From the NCBI GenBank assembly GCA_900555715.1, contig USMC01000029.1:1-33160 (forward strand): a stretch of DNA of 33,160 nt. The letters are read 5' to 3'. This DNA is from an uncultured Porphyromonadaceae bacterium. Lineage in GTDB: Bacteria; Bacteroidota; Bacteroidia; Bacteroidales; Muribaculaceae. Below the pieces are notes generated by a model that worked only from the letters and a program-made list of their open reading frames with translations, was not told where the DNA came from and made no database searches. Positions 14,851 to 21,693 of this stretch are shown here, one piece after another (positions within the stretch are counted from its first letter, which is position 1; every line of letters begins with the position of its first letter). A program made the position numbers and the translations under genes.

Positions 14851-14881
14851 CAAAGGTAATACTGTTATTTCGCCCGTACAA
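14851..14881 (-). promoter_or_regulatory. Promoter of the sigma-barrel fusion / CotH unit
   Basis: Minus-strand TTG (14879-14881), 20-nt spacer, TACCTTTG (14851-14858); start codon 60 nt further on. It matches the housekeeping consensus, so basal expression need not require the encoded sigma factor. Confidence 0.7.
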
Positions 14882-15008
14882 TTTCAGGCATTGAAACTCT
14901 GCGGATTTGATTTTTTCATCGAGAGAGAAGAAAAATCATGTTTTTTGTGTACTTTTGCAAATAGAAACCGCGGTTGCGGAAACGGCGGTTGTTATTTAAA
15001 GCAAGCAT

Positions 15009-15086
15009 ATGAAATTCTTTGACCGAAAAGAGGAAACCCACAAGTTCGGACAGGTCGGTGAAATAGTGAGGGTGCTGAAAGAGTAA
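15009..15086 (+). other. 25-codon ORF ending inside a hairpin (micro-ORF or gene stump)
   Basis: MKFFDRKEETHKFGQVGEIV-RVLKE, starting 51 nt after a TACTTTTG box at 14950-14957 and stopping in the loop of the 15068-15104 hairpin. The peptide is charged and without signal or membrane segment. It may be the first codons of a lost gene or chance. The remainder of 14882-15067 shows no other coding sequence. Confidence 0.3.
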
Positions 15087-15104
15087 TCACCTTTCAGCAC
15101 CCTC
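15068..15104 (-). terminator. Hairpin terminator of tRNA-Arg(CCG)
   Basis: Perfect 14-bp arms (15068-15081, 15091-15104) with a 9-nt loop, 17 nt past the 3' end of the tRNA on the minus strand. The following U-run is weak (ACTATTTC). Confidence 0.7.
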
Positions 15105-15120
15105 ATGTAGGGGTTTATCG

Positions 15121-15192
15121 TACACCCGTAGGGAATCGAACCCTAATCTGAGGAACCGGAATCCTCCATTCTATCCATTGAACTACGGGTGC
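15121..15192 (-). tRNA. tRNA-Arg (anticodon CCG)
   Basis: 72-nt cloverleaf. Acceptor GCACCCG pairs with CGGGTGT, with A as discriminator. Anticodon stem GAGGA/TCCTC has loop TTCCGGT, giving anticodon CCG. The T-arm is TAGGG-TTCGATT-CCCTA. The CCA end is not encoded. It reads CGG codons. Confidence 0.95.
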
Positions 15193-15208
15193 GTGGTTCA
15201 AAACGCTG

Positions 15209-15239
15209 CAAAAGTAATATTTTTTTTGTAGTTTTGCAA
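15209..15239 (-). promoter_or_regulatory. Promoter of tRNA-Arg(CCG), overlapping a divergent -7 box for ung
   Basis: Minus strand: TTG (15237-15239), 20-nt spacer, TACTTTTG (15209-15216). On the plus strand TAGTTTTG at 15229-15236 fits a -7 element 20 nt before the ung ATG, so the two divergent promoters share the same 30 bp. Confidence 0.65.
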
Positions 15240-15256
15240 GTGATTATAATTCCCGT

Positions 15257-15928
15257 ATGAACGTTAAGATAGAAGAATCTTGGAAAAAAGCTCTTGCGGC
15301 GGAGTGGGATAAGCCTTATTTCGAGGAACTTATCCGCTTTGTCAAAGCGAGCTATGCCTCCGGTCCGGTCTTTCCCCGTCCGTCGCGCATATTCGCAGCC
15401 TTCGATGCGTGCCCTTTCGACAGTACGAATGTGGTAATCCTCGGTCAGGACCCCTATCACGGCGAAGGGCAGGCGCACGGGCTGTGTTTTTCCGTCCCGA
15501 CAGGTGTGGAGGCGCCGCCGTCGCTGCTCAATATCTTCAAGGAGATGTCGTCAGATCTCGGTGTGCCGCTGCCGCCACTTCCTAATACCGACCTTACATA
15601 TCTTGCCGAACAGGGCGTTCTGCTGCTCAACTCTACCCTCACGGTAGAAGCTCATCGCGCCGGTTCCCATCAGGGCAGAGGCTGGGAGACATTCACCGAC
15701 GCCGCCATAGCAGCTCTCAATGAGCGCCGCGACGGTCTCGTATTCATCCTCTGGGGCTCGTATGCAATCCGCAAAGGCGCTTTTATCGACCGCAGCCGGC
15801 ATCTCGTCCTTACCTCGGCGCATCCGTCGCCGCTGTCGGCATACAGGGGATTTTTCGGAAGCCGGCCGTTCAGCCGTGCGAACGAATATCTGATTTCAAA
15901 AGGCAAGACACCTGTAAGATGGCTATGA
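15257..15928 (+). CDS. ung: Uracil-DNA glycosylase, family 1
   Basis: 223-aa enzyme that removes uracil from DNA to start base-excision repair. Motif A GQDPYHGEGQAHGLCFSVP has the water-activating Asp65 (residues 63-68 GQDPYH). VLLLNSTLTV forms the uracil-binding strand with its Asn. The minor-groove intercalation loop is HPSPLSAYRGFFG at residues 189-201 with catalytic His189. Length is normal. Its stop overlaps the start of the next gene (ATGA at 15925-15928), so it heads an operon with DUF5103 and DUF3109. Confidence 0.97.
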   Translation: MNVKIEESWKKALAAEWDKPYFEELIRFVKASYASGPVFPRPSRIFAAFDACPFDSTNVVILGQDPYHGEGQAHGLCFSVPTGVEAPPSLLNIFKEMSSDLGVPLPPLPNTDLTYLAEQGVLLLNSTLTVEAHRAGSHQGRGWETFTDAAIAALNERRDGLVFILWGSYAIRKGAFIDRSRHLVLTSAHPSPLSAYRGFFGSRPFSRANEYLISKGKTPVRWL

Positions 15929-17181
15929 GGAAGATTCTGCCGCTTGTGCTTTGTCTGTTTTTTGTCTCGTCAGCGGTGCGTGCTGCAGACACCATGACCG
16001 GCGTTTTCGATGAAAATCTGCGCACGTTCGAAGTAGGGCTGGAAGGCGACCGTGGCGCAGACGCCGTGGCTGTGCTGGACACGGACGACCGCATTTTCAT
16101 CGCCTTCGACCGTCTTTCGGAAGACCGTGAGTATCTGCGCTATTCGCTTGTGCACTGTAATGCCGGCTGGCAGCCCTCAGGACTGGTCGACAGCGAGTTT
16201 CTCGACGGATTCAATGAAGGAACAATCGACAACTATGCTTTCTCCGAGGCGACTACGGTGCACTATGTGCACTATTGGCTTACGATTCCCAATGAGCAGG
16301 TCCGTCCTAAAATATCCGGAAACTATCTCCTGAAAATATACTCCGAGGACGACCCTGACAAGACTCTTGCTCAGGTGCGTTTCATGCTTTCGGAGGAGAC
16401 GGCGCCGACGGTGCTCCTTGCTTCCGCCCAGACCGATATCGACTATAACAAGAGCCATCAGCAGGTGTCGGTGAGCGTCGACATCAGCAATGCGCATGTC
16501 GACGATCCTTTCAACGATCTCTTTGTCGTGGTGGGTCAGAACGGTAGGCTCGACAGCCAGACCGCCGTCCGCCAGCCGCTGCGGATGAACGGCTCCATGC
16601 TTTTTTTCGAGCATCAGATGCCCTTGATTTTCGATGCCGGAAACGAATACCGCCGTTTCGAGACGGTGAGCACAACTTATCCGGGCATGGGTGTAGAGGC
16701 TATCGAGTATTTCGAACCTTACTACCATTTCGCGCTTGCCACTGATGTGCCGCGCTGCGACGACACATATATATACGACCAGACACAGCACGGAAAGTTC
16801 CTCATCCGCGAGTATAATGCTGACGACAGCGATGTTCAGGCGGATTATGGCGTGGTTCATTTTACTCTCGACGCCCCTGAAATGCCCGGAACGATGGTTT
16901 TTCTCGACGGTGATTTCACCTTCAGGCGCTTCGACGATAATGCCCGGATGTTCTATAACCACACCACGGAGCGCTATGAGCGTGCCATGCTTCTCAAACA
17001 GGGCGCCTACAACTATCAGTATCTCGTTGTTCCCCCGGGAGCGTCGCGCGGCTATACCGCGCAGATAGAAGGAGATAAATATCAGACTATCAACCGCTAC
17101 GATGTGCGTGTCTATCACCGCCGCAAGGGCGAGCGCTACGACCGTCTCATCGGAACGGCGTCTTGCCGAACTGCCATATGA
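15925..17181 (+). CDS. DUF5103 type IX secretion plug-like protein
   Basis: 418 aa with signal peptide (MRKILPLVLCLFFVSSAVRA). The rest matches the DUF5103 layout: an N-terminal beta-sandwich (YLRYSLVHCNAGWQPSGLVDSEFLDGFNEGTIDNYAFSEAT), then PRCDDTYIYDQTQHGKFLIREYNADDSDVQADYGVVHFTL and a C-terminal beta domain. In the type IX secretion system of Bacteroidota, the homologous Plug protein blocks the SprA channel on the periplasmic side. An ATG at 15919 is also in frame; 15925 is preferred because of the ATGA overlap with ung. Its end overlaps the DUF3109 gene in the same way. Confidence 0.85.
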   Translation: MRKILPLVLCLFFVSSAVRAADTMTGVFDENLRTFEVGLEGDRGADAVAVLDTDDRIFIAFDRLSEDREYLRYSLVHCNAGWQPSGLVDSEFLDGFNEGTIDNYAFSEATTVHYVHYWLTIPNEQVRPKISGNYLLKIYSEDDPDKTLAQVRFMLSEETAPTVLLASAQTDIDYNKSHQQVSVSVDISNAHVDDPFNDLFVVVGQNGRLDSQTAVRQPLRMNGSMLFFEHQMPLIFDAGNEYRRFETVSTTYPGMGVEAIEYFEPYYHFALATDVPRCDDTYIYDQTQHGKFLIREYNADDSDVQADYGVVHFTLDAPEMPGTMVFLDGDFTFRRFDDNARMFYNHTTERYERAMLLKQGAYNYQYLVVPPGASRGYTAQIEGDKYQTINRYDVRVYHRRKGERYDRLIGTASCRTAI

Positions 17182-17762
17182 TTGAAATACAGAATACTCT
17201 TGTGAGTCTCGACCTGATCGAGCGATATTTCCTGTGCGACCTCGACGCGTGCAAGGGACAGTGCTGCATCGACGGCGATGCCGGAGCCCCGCTTGCTCCG
17301 GGCGAGGCAGACAAAATACGTGAGCTGCTGCCTGTGATATGGAACGATCTTCTGCCCGCCGGACGGAGGGCGATAGAGGAGGGCGGAGTGAGCTACACCG
17401 ATGTCGAGGGCGACGAGGTGACGACGCTCATCGACGGCGGTCTGTGTGCTTTCGCTACGACAGCACCCGACGGCTCATGGCGCTGCGCCATCGAAAATGC
17501 CTGCCGCGAAGGATGCTGCGATTTTCTCAAGCCGGTGTCGTGCCATCTCTATCCAGTGCGCATCAAGGAATATGACAGTTTTACGGCTGTGAATCTGCAC
17601 CGGTGGAAGATATGCAAATGTGCCGAGGTGCTCGGACGCGCCAAAGGCGTGCGCGCCTACCGTTTTCTCGAGGGTCCGCTGCGCCGCCGCTTCGGCGATG
17701 CGTGGTACGACGAACTTGCCTTCACCGCCGAAGAGTATCTGCGTCAGTTCCCTCAGAAATAA
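17178..17762 (+). CDS. DUF3109 cysteine-rich protein
   Basis: 194 aa, cytoplasmic. The Cys pattern is pronounced: CDLDACKGQCC near residue 20, GGLC near 90, then WRCAIENACREGCCDFLKPVSCHLYP and WKICKC. This matches DUF3109, which resembles the YkgJ-type zinc/iron-chelating proteins; the metal and role are unknown. The ATG at 17178 overlaps the TGA of DUF5103, which decides the start over an ATG five codons earlier. Its stop codon lies inside a hairpin shared with the convergent minus-strand gene. Confidence 0.88.
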   Translation: MIEIQNTLVSLDLIERYFLCDLDACKGQCCIDGDAGAPLAPGEADKIRELLPVIWNDLLPAGRRAIEEGGVSYTDVEGDEVTTLIDGGLCAFATTAPDGSWRCAIENACREGCCDFLKPVSCHLYPVRIKEYDSFTAVNLHRWKICKCAEVLGRAKGVRAYRFLEGPLRRRFGDAWYDELAFTAEEYLRQFPQK

Positions 17763-17779
17763 TTATTCTGCTTCTGAGG
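17751..17779. terminator. Shared bidirectional hairpin between convergent genes
   Basis: CCTCAGAA (17751-17758) and TTCTGAGG (17772-17779) form a perfect 8-bp stem; the 13-nt loop contains the two back-to-back stop codons at 17760-17765. Confidence 0.6.
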
Positions 17780-18035
17780 TTACGGGTTCGTCGAGGAATG
17801 AGCGCTGCTGCGGTTTGCGGCGTCTGGGCTCTTCCTTCTTTTCTTTCTTTTTCCGGGCCTTCACCTTGCCGGCGCTGCTGTCGGGCTGCGCGGTCAGCGC
17901 TTCCGTCGCGATGGCGTATGGCTCGTAGACAGGCTCGTCGCGACGCATCATGGCGCTAAGCAGCACGAGGACGAGCACGATGACCGCGATTGCAACCGCG
18001 GTCGCGATAGTGGTTTTTCTGCTGGTTCTCTCCAT
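17763..18035 (-). CDS. Single-span membrane protein downstream of NSS transporter
   Basis: 90 aa, not recognised as a named family. Residues 9-30 are one strongly hydrophobic helix (TIATAVAIAVIVLVLVLLSAMM). They are followed by a tail with a very basic stretch (KVKARKKKEKKEEPRRRK) and an acidic end. It starts 1 nt after the transporter stop, so both are almost certainly one transcript. By analogy with the small subunits known for some NSS transporters (MetPS), a transporter accessory role is possible; this is inference from position and topology only. Confidence 0.65.
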   Translation of the reverse strand: MERTSRKTTIATAVAIAVIVLVLVLLSAMMRRDEPVYEPYAIATEALTAQPDSSAGKVKARKKKEKKEEPRRRKPQQRSFLDEPVTSEAE

Positions 18036-18036
18036 A

Positions 18037-19404
18037 TTATAGAAGGTCGTAGACGAAAACGAGGATGATGAGCACGGGTGCGAGATAGCGTATGATGACA
18101 GCCGACAGGGTGTTCAGCGGAGAATGGTATGTGCCTTTGTTGGTGAGTTCGTCGCGGAGGAATCCAGAGGGGAGCGCCCAGCCAACATACAGACATACGC
18201 CGAGCGAGACGAGCGGCAGAAGGATGTTGGTGCTGAAGTTGTCGAGAAAGTCGAAGATTGTCATGCCGAAAATCTTCAGCCATGCGAGGCTGCCGAACGA
18301 GAGCGACGGCAGTGAGCTGAGCATTGTCAGCGGCAGCATGACGCACATGACGGCTTTTACGCGCGACATTTTGCAGCGGTCCTGCAAGGTGGCGACCGAT
18401 ACCTCCGCGATAGAGATGCACGAGGTGATTGCCGCTACGGCGAGAAGAATGAAGAACAGCGCCGACCACAGCTGAGGCAAGGGCAGACGGGCGAATATTT
18501 CAGGGAGTGTCACGAACACGAGCGTGGCGCCCTGAAGAGACTGGTTGTCGAGTCCGAAGCTCTTGACGGCAGGGAAGATGACGAGTCCGACCATCACTGC
18601 CACAAGCAGGCTGAGCAGAGCCACGATGACCGATGTGCGTGCCAGCCGGGTGTCCTTGGGATAGTATGACGAGTAGGTGATGAGGATGCCCATGCCGAGG
18701 CTGAGGCTGAAAAATGCCTGCCCAAGGGCGTTGAACACGACTTCGGGTGTGATTTTGCTGAAATCAGGCTTGAGAAAATAGGCGACGCCTTCCGACGCGT
18801 CCGGCAAGGTGAGGCTGACGCCCATAAGAACGGCAAGAATGATGAAAAGCACCGGCATAAGGATGTTGGAAAGCCGTTCTATGCCTTTCTGTACGCCTCC
18901 GAGAAGCACTCCCATGTTCACGGCTATTGCAGCGGCAACAAAGATGAGCGGGCGCAGATCGGACTGGACATATTCTTCCATTCTCGCGCCGAAAAACAGG
19001 CGGCTTTCTTCTGTGTCGCTGCTGCCGAGCCCGTCGAACAGTCCTCCGGTGATGCTTTCGTAGAGATATTCGAGCGTCCATCCTTCGACGACAGTGTAGA
19101 AACACAGGATGAGATATGATGCCAGCACGGCAGCTGAGCCTACTGTCCACCACTTCGAGCCGGGTGTGAGCTTGCGGAAAGCACCGATAGAGTCGCTTTT
19201 GGTACCTCTGCCGAGAGAAAACTCGGCGAGCATCACGGGCACGCCGAGCAAGAGCACGCACAGCACATAGAGCAGCAGGAATGCCGAGCCGCCGCCTGCC
19301 TGCGCCTCCGCCGGGAAGCGCCAGATGTTTCCAAGACCTACCGCCGAGCCCACTGTAGCGGCGATAAGACCGATTTTCGATGCAAATTCTGTTTTTGTGC
19401 TCAT
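18037..19404 (-). CDS. Sodium-dependent transporter, NSS/SNF family
   Basis: 455-aa inner-membrane protein with about 11-12 hydrophobic helices (LeuT fold). The N-terminal signature IGLIAATVGSAVGLGNIWRFP is the unwound TM1 motif that binds substrate and sodium; QAFFSLSLGMGILITYSSYY corresponds to TM6. Family members import amino acids or related amines with sodium; the substrate cannot be read from sequence. A full consensus promoter lies 30 nt upstream and a single-span small protein gene follows directly. Confidence 0.95.
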   Translation of the reverse strand: MSTKTEFASKIGLIAATVGSAVGLGNIWRFPAEAQAGGGSAFLLLYVLCVLLLGVPVMLAEFSLGRGTKSDSIGAFRKLTPGSKWWTVGSAAVLASYLILCFYTVVEGWTLEYLYESITGGLFDGLGSSDTEESRLFFGARMEEYVQSDLRPLIFVAAAIAVNMGVLLGGVQKGIERLSNILMPVLFIILAVLMGVSLTLPDASEGVAYFLKPDFSKITPEVVFNALGQAFFSLSLGMGILITYSSYYPKDTRLARTSVIVALLSLLVAVMVGLVIFPAVKSFGLDNQSLQGATLVFVTLPEIFARLPLPQLWSALFFILLAVAAITSCISIAEVSVATLQDRCKMSRVKAVMCVMLPLTMLSSLPSLSFGSLAWLKIFGMTIFDFLDNFSTNILLPLVSLGVCLYVGWALPSGFLRDELTNKGTYHSPLNTLSAVIIRYLAPVLIILVFVYDLL

Positions 19405-19433
19405 TATTGGCTATACTACTTGTAAAATTTCCA

Positions 19434-19465
19434 CAAAAGTAAGTTTATGGATTGAAAAATGCAAA
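19434..19465 (-). promoter_or_regulatory. Promoter of the NSS transporter gene
   Basis: Minus-strand TTTG (19462-19465), 20-nt spacer, TACTTTTG (19434-19441). Confidence 0.78.
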
Positions 19466-19556
19466 TCGACATTGTGCGCGTGGCACTTTGTTGTAGCGTC
19501 AGGAAGGTAATACGAATGTGCGGTCCTCTATTTTTAACTTATATTAAGCGATTGAA

Positions 19557-19588
19557 TTGGGCGGCATGAATTTTTTGGGCTAACTTTG
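19557..19588 (+). promoter_or_regulatory. Promoter of the greA operon
   Basis: TTG (19557-19559), 21-nt spacer, TAACTTTG (19581-19588). The leader would be about 97 nt, long for this genome, and contains the attenuator-like structure at 19630-19667. Confidence 0.7.
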
Positions 19589-19610
19589 CGTCGAATAAAA
19601 ATAGTGACAT

Positions 19611-19667
19611 CCTTTTAACTCCAAAAGGGCTCGACAGCTGCAAAGCGTTGAGTTTCTTTATTTTTTT
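19611..19667 (+). promoter_or_regulatory. Structured greA leader with attenuator-like hairpin
   Basis: A first small hairpin CCTTTT-AACTCC-AAAAGG (19611-19628) is followed by CTCGAC-A-GCT-GCAA-AGC-GTTGAG (19630-19652), a stem with one bulge and a GNRA loop. A T-rich run at 19653-19667 then gives the form of an intrinsic terminator 25 nt ahead of the greA ATG. Confidence 0.5.
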
Positions 19668-19691
19668 ACTATCTGAAAAACTTATCTCATT

Positions 19692-20162
19692 ATGGCAGTA
19701 ACTTATATGACAAAAGAGGGATACGACCGTAAGCTTGAGGAAATCAAATACCTCGAGACGGTCAAACGTCCCGAAGTGACCCGCGCGATAGCCGAGGCAC
19801 GCGACAAAGGCGACCTTTCCGAGAATTCGGAGTACGACGCTGCAAAAGAGGCCCAGGGGCTTCTTGAAATGAAAATAGCACAGCTCAAAGACCTCGTTGC
19901 CAACGCACGTATCATCGACGAGAGCAAGCTCTCTACCGACGAGGTGCAGATGATGAACCGCGTCCGCATACGCAACACCGCCACCGGCAGCGAAGCTGAA
20001 TATACCATCGTCGCCGATTCCGAGGCGGATGCAAAAGCAAAGAAGATTGCCATCAGCACACCTATCGCACGCGGTCTGCTCGGACATAAGAAAGGTGAGG
20101 TTGTGGCAATACAGGTGCCCGCCGGTGTCATCAATTTCGAAATCCTCGAAATAGGACTCTGA
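19692..20162 (+). CDS. greA: Transcription elongation factor GreA
   Basis: 156 aa. An N-terminal antiparallel coiled coil (residues 1-75) carries the conserved acidic tip DLSENSEYD (Asp41, Glu44) that enters the RNA polymerase secondary channel and stimulates transcript cleavage in backtracked complexes. The C-terminal FKBP-like domain follows (EYTIVADSEADAKAKKIAISTPIARGLLGHKKGEVV). It heads an operon: 2 nt to the HIT gene, then an overlap with the lipoprotein gene. The leader looks attenuated. Confidence 0.97.
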   Translation: MAVTYMTKEGYDRKLEEIKYLETVKRPEVTRAIAEARDKGDLSENSEYDAAKEAQGLLEMKIAQLKDLVANARIIDESKLSTDEVQMMNRVRIRNTATGSEAEYTIVADSEADAKAKKIAISTPIARGLLGHKKGEVVAIQVPAGVINFEILEIGL

Positions 20163-20164
20163 CC

Positions 20165-20557
20165 ATGGCTTCCATTTTCTCTAAAATCGTTGCCGGAGAG
20201 ATACCTTCATATAAGGTAGCTGAGGACGACAGGCACTACGCCTTCCTCGATATCAGCCCGCTCGCTCCCGGTCATACGCTTGTGATACCTAAACGCGAGG
20301 TCGATTATATCTTCGATCTTTCGGATGACGAATATGCCGCTCTGCAGCTCTTTGCCAAGCGTGTCGCCACGGCTCAGAAGAAAGCCCTCCCCTGCAAGAG
20401 GATAGGCGTTGCCGTGCTCGGCATGGAGGTGCCTCATGCACACATCCATCTTGTACCCCTCAACAGCGAGGCAGATATGGATTTCCGCAATAAGAAAAGC
20501 CTTGAACCTGCGCAGATGGCAGAGATAGCGGCAAAAATAGCTGAGAACTTCGTATGA
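20165..20557 (+). CDS. HIT-family (histidine triad) nucleotide-binding protein
   Basis: 130 aa, HINT/Fhit-like nucleotide hydrolase or transferase. IFSKIVAGEIPSYKVAEDD is the typical HinT start, and the triad HAHIHLVPL sits at residues 91-99, with the second and third His of the motif positioning catalysis. Family members hydrolyse AMP-lysine, adenosine phosphoramidates or dinucleotides. It is located between greA and a lipoprotein gene and overlaps the latter by ATGA, so it is co-translated. Confidence 0.95.
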   Translation: MASIFSKIVAGEIPSYKVAEDDRHYAFLDISPLAPGHTLVIPKREVDYIFDLSDDEYAALQLFAKRVATAQKKALPCKRIGVAVLGMEVPHAHIHLVPLNSEADMDFRNKKSLEPAQMAEIAAKIAENFV

Positions 20558-21636
20558 AAACTGTAAGAATCATCAGCGCAGCGTCGTTCGCAGTCTTGCT
20601 GTGCGCTTCATGCTCGCATCGTACGGGCTGGGGTATAGAAGGCACTGTCGACGGCGTTGAAGCGGGGCAGAAGCTCGTTCTTGAAGCCAGCAACGGCAAA
20701 TCCTGGTATGTGGTCGATTCCATCGAGACAGGAAAAGACGGAAGGTTCGACTACGAGAGCACCCGACCGGCATCGTATGGCGAAATAATGCGTCTCACTC
20801 TGCCGGGCAAGGGAAGCGTGTTCTTTCCGGTCGATTCTGTCGATAAAGTGACTCTGACAGCATCGGCTGCCACCTTCGGCAGCTCGCACTGTCTGTCGGG
20901 TTCGTACACTGCCGAGCGTTTCAGCCTCATCGACAGCATTGTAGCCTCGACAGCCGATATTGATGAAATAAGGACCAGACTGACACAGTTTATCACTGTC
21001 GACACCACGGGCACCGTCGCCTATTATGCCGTCAGCAAGGCAAAAGGCGCGCAGCCTGTGTTCGACCCTCTCGACGATAAGGGCAACAGAATCTACGGCG
21101 CGGCGGCAAATGTTTTCGCGACATACCGCCCCGGCGACGCCCGCGGCGAAATCCTCAAGCAGACCTTTTTCTATGGTCGCAAGGCTCTGGGCAAGGTGCA
21201 GCCCGTGACTACGGAGATTGAAGCCACGACGGTAGGGCTTTTTGAAATCGAGCGCTACGACAACAAGGGCGTCCGCCAGTCGCTTTCTGACCTCGCGTCG
21301 AAGAAAGGTGTCGTGGTGCTGAGCTTCACCGACTACAGCGATGCCAATTCGCCGGCATACAATGTGCTGCTCAACGACGTCTACACCAAATATAAGGATC
21401 AGGGTCTTGAAATCTATCAGGTGGCTCTTGATGCCAACGAGGTGAACTGGAAGCAGGCGGCATCTAATCTTCCGTGGATAACGGTGTGGAATTCGCCTAT
21501 GGACGATGTGTCCGGTCTGGCAATGTACAATATCAATGTCCTTCCGCTGACGTATGTCATCGACCGCAACGGCGACCTTGCCGAACGTGTTGAAAATCCG
21601 GATGATATCGAATCCGCTGTAAGAAAACATATTTAA
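20554..21636 (+). CDS. DUF4369/thioredoxin-fold lipoprotein lacking the CxxC motif
   Basis: 360 aa. Lipoprotein signal MKTVRIISAASFAVLLCASC with Cys20. Residues about 28-130 are a DUF4369-type beta domain (GIEGTVDGVEAGQKLVLEASNG). Residues about 235-360 are a TlpA/AhpC-TSA-like thioredoxin fold (LASKKGVVVLSFTDYSD, LEIYQVALD, NVLPLTYVIDRNGDL with the cis-Pro). In this family the first strand is normally followed by a W-C-x-x-C; here the segment reads FTDYSDANSPAYN with no cysteines, so it cannot act as a disulfide reductase. A binding or structural role at the envelope is inferred. It ends at a hairpin terminator. Confidence 0.83.
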   Translation: MKTVRIISAASFAVLLCASCSHRTGWGIEGTVDGVEAGQKLVLEASNGKSWYVVDSIETGKDGRFDYESTRPASYGEIMRLTLPGKGSVFFPVDSVDKVTLTASAATFGSSHCLSGSYTAERFSLIDSIVASTADIDEIRTRLTQFITVDTTGTVAYYAVSKAKGAQPVFDPLDDKGNRIYGAAANVFATYRPGDARGEILKQTFFYGRKALGKVQPVTTEIEATTVGLFEIERYDNKGVRQSLSDLASKKGVVVLSFTDYSDANSPAYNVLLNDVYTKYKDQGLEIYQVALDANEVNWKQAASNLPWITVWNSPMDDVSGLAMYNINVLPLTYVIDRNGDLAERVENPDDIESAVRKHI

Positions 21637-21646
21637 TCACATTATG

Positions 21647-21683
21647 CCGCATACCGTCCTTCCGGATGATATGCGGTTTTTAT
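21647..21683 (+). terminator. Terminator of the greA operon
   Basis: CCGCATA (21647-21653) pairs with TATGCGG (21670-21676), with an inner TCC/GGA stem, followed by TTTTTAT. It ends 11 nt before the GH20 start codon, and no promoter box is seen in between. Confidence 0.8.
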
Positions 21684-21693
21684 ATCTAATCGT

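Noticed and set aside
14791..14853. Longer N-terminus of the sigma-barrel fusion
   Set aside because: The added 21 codons overlap the -7 box at 14851-14858 and sigma family proteins begin near MTETQDID.
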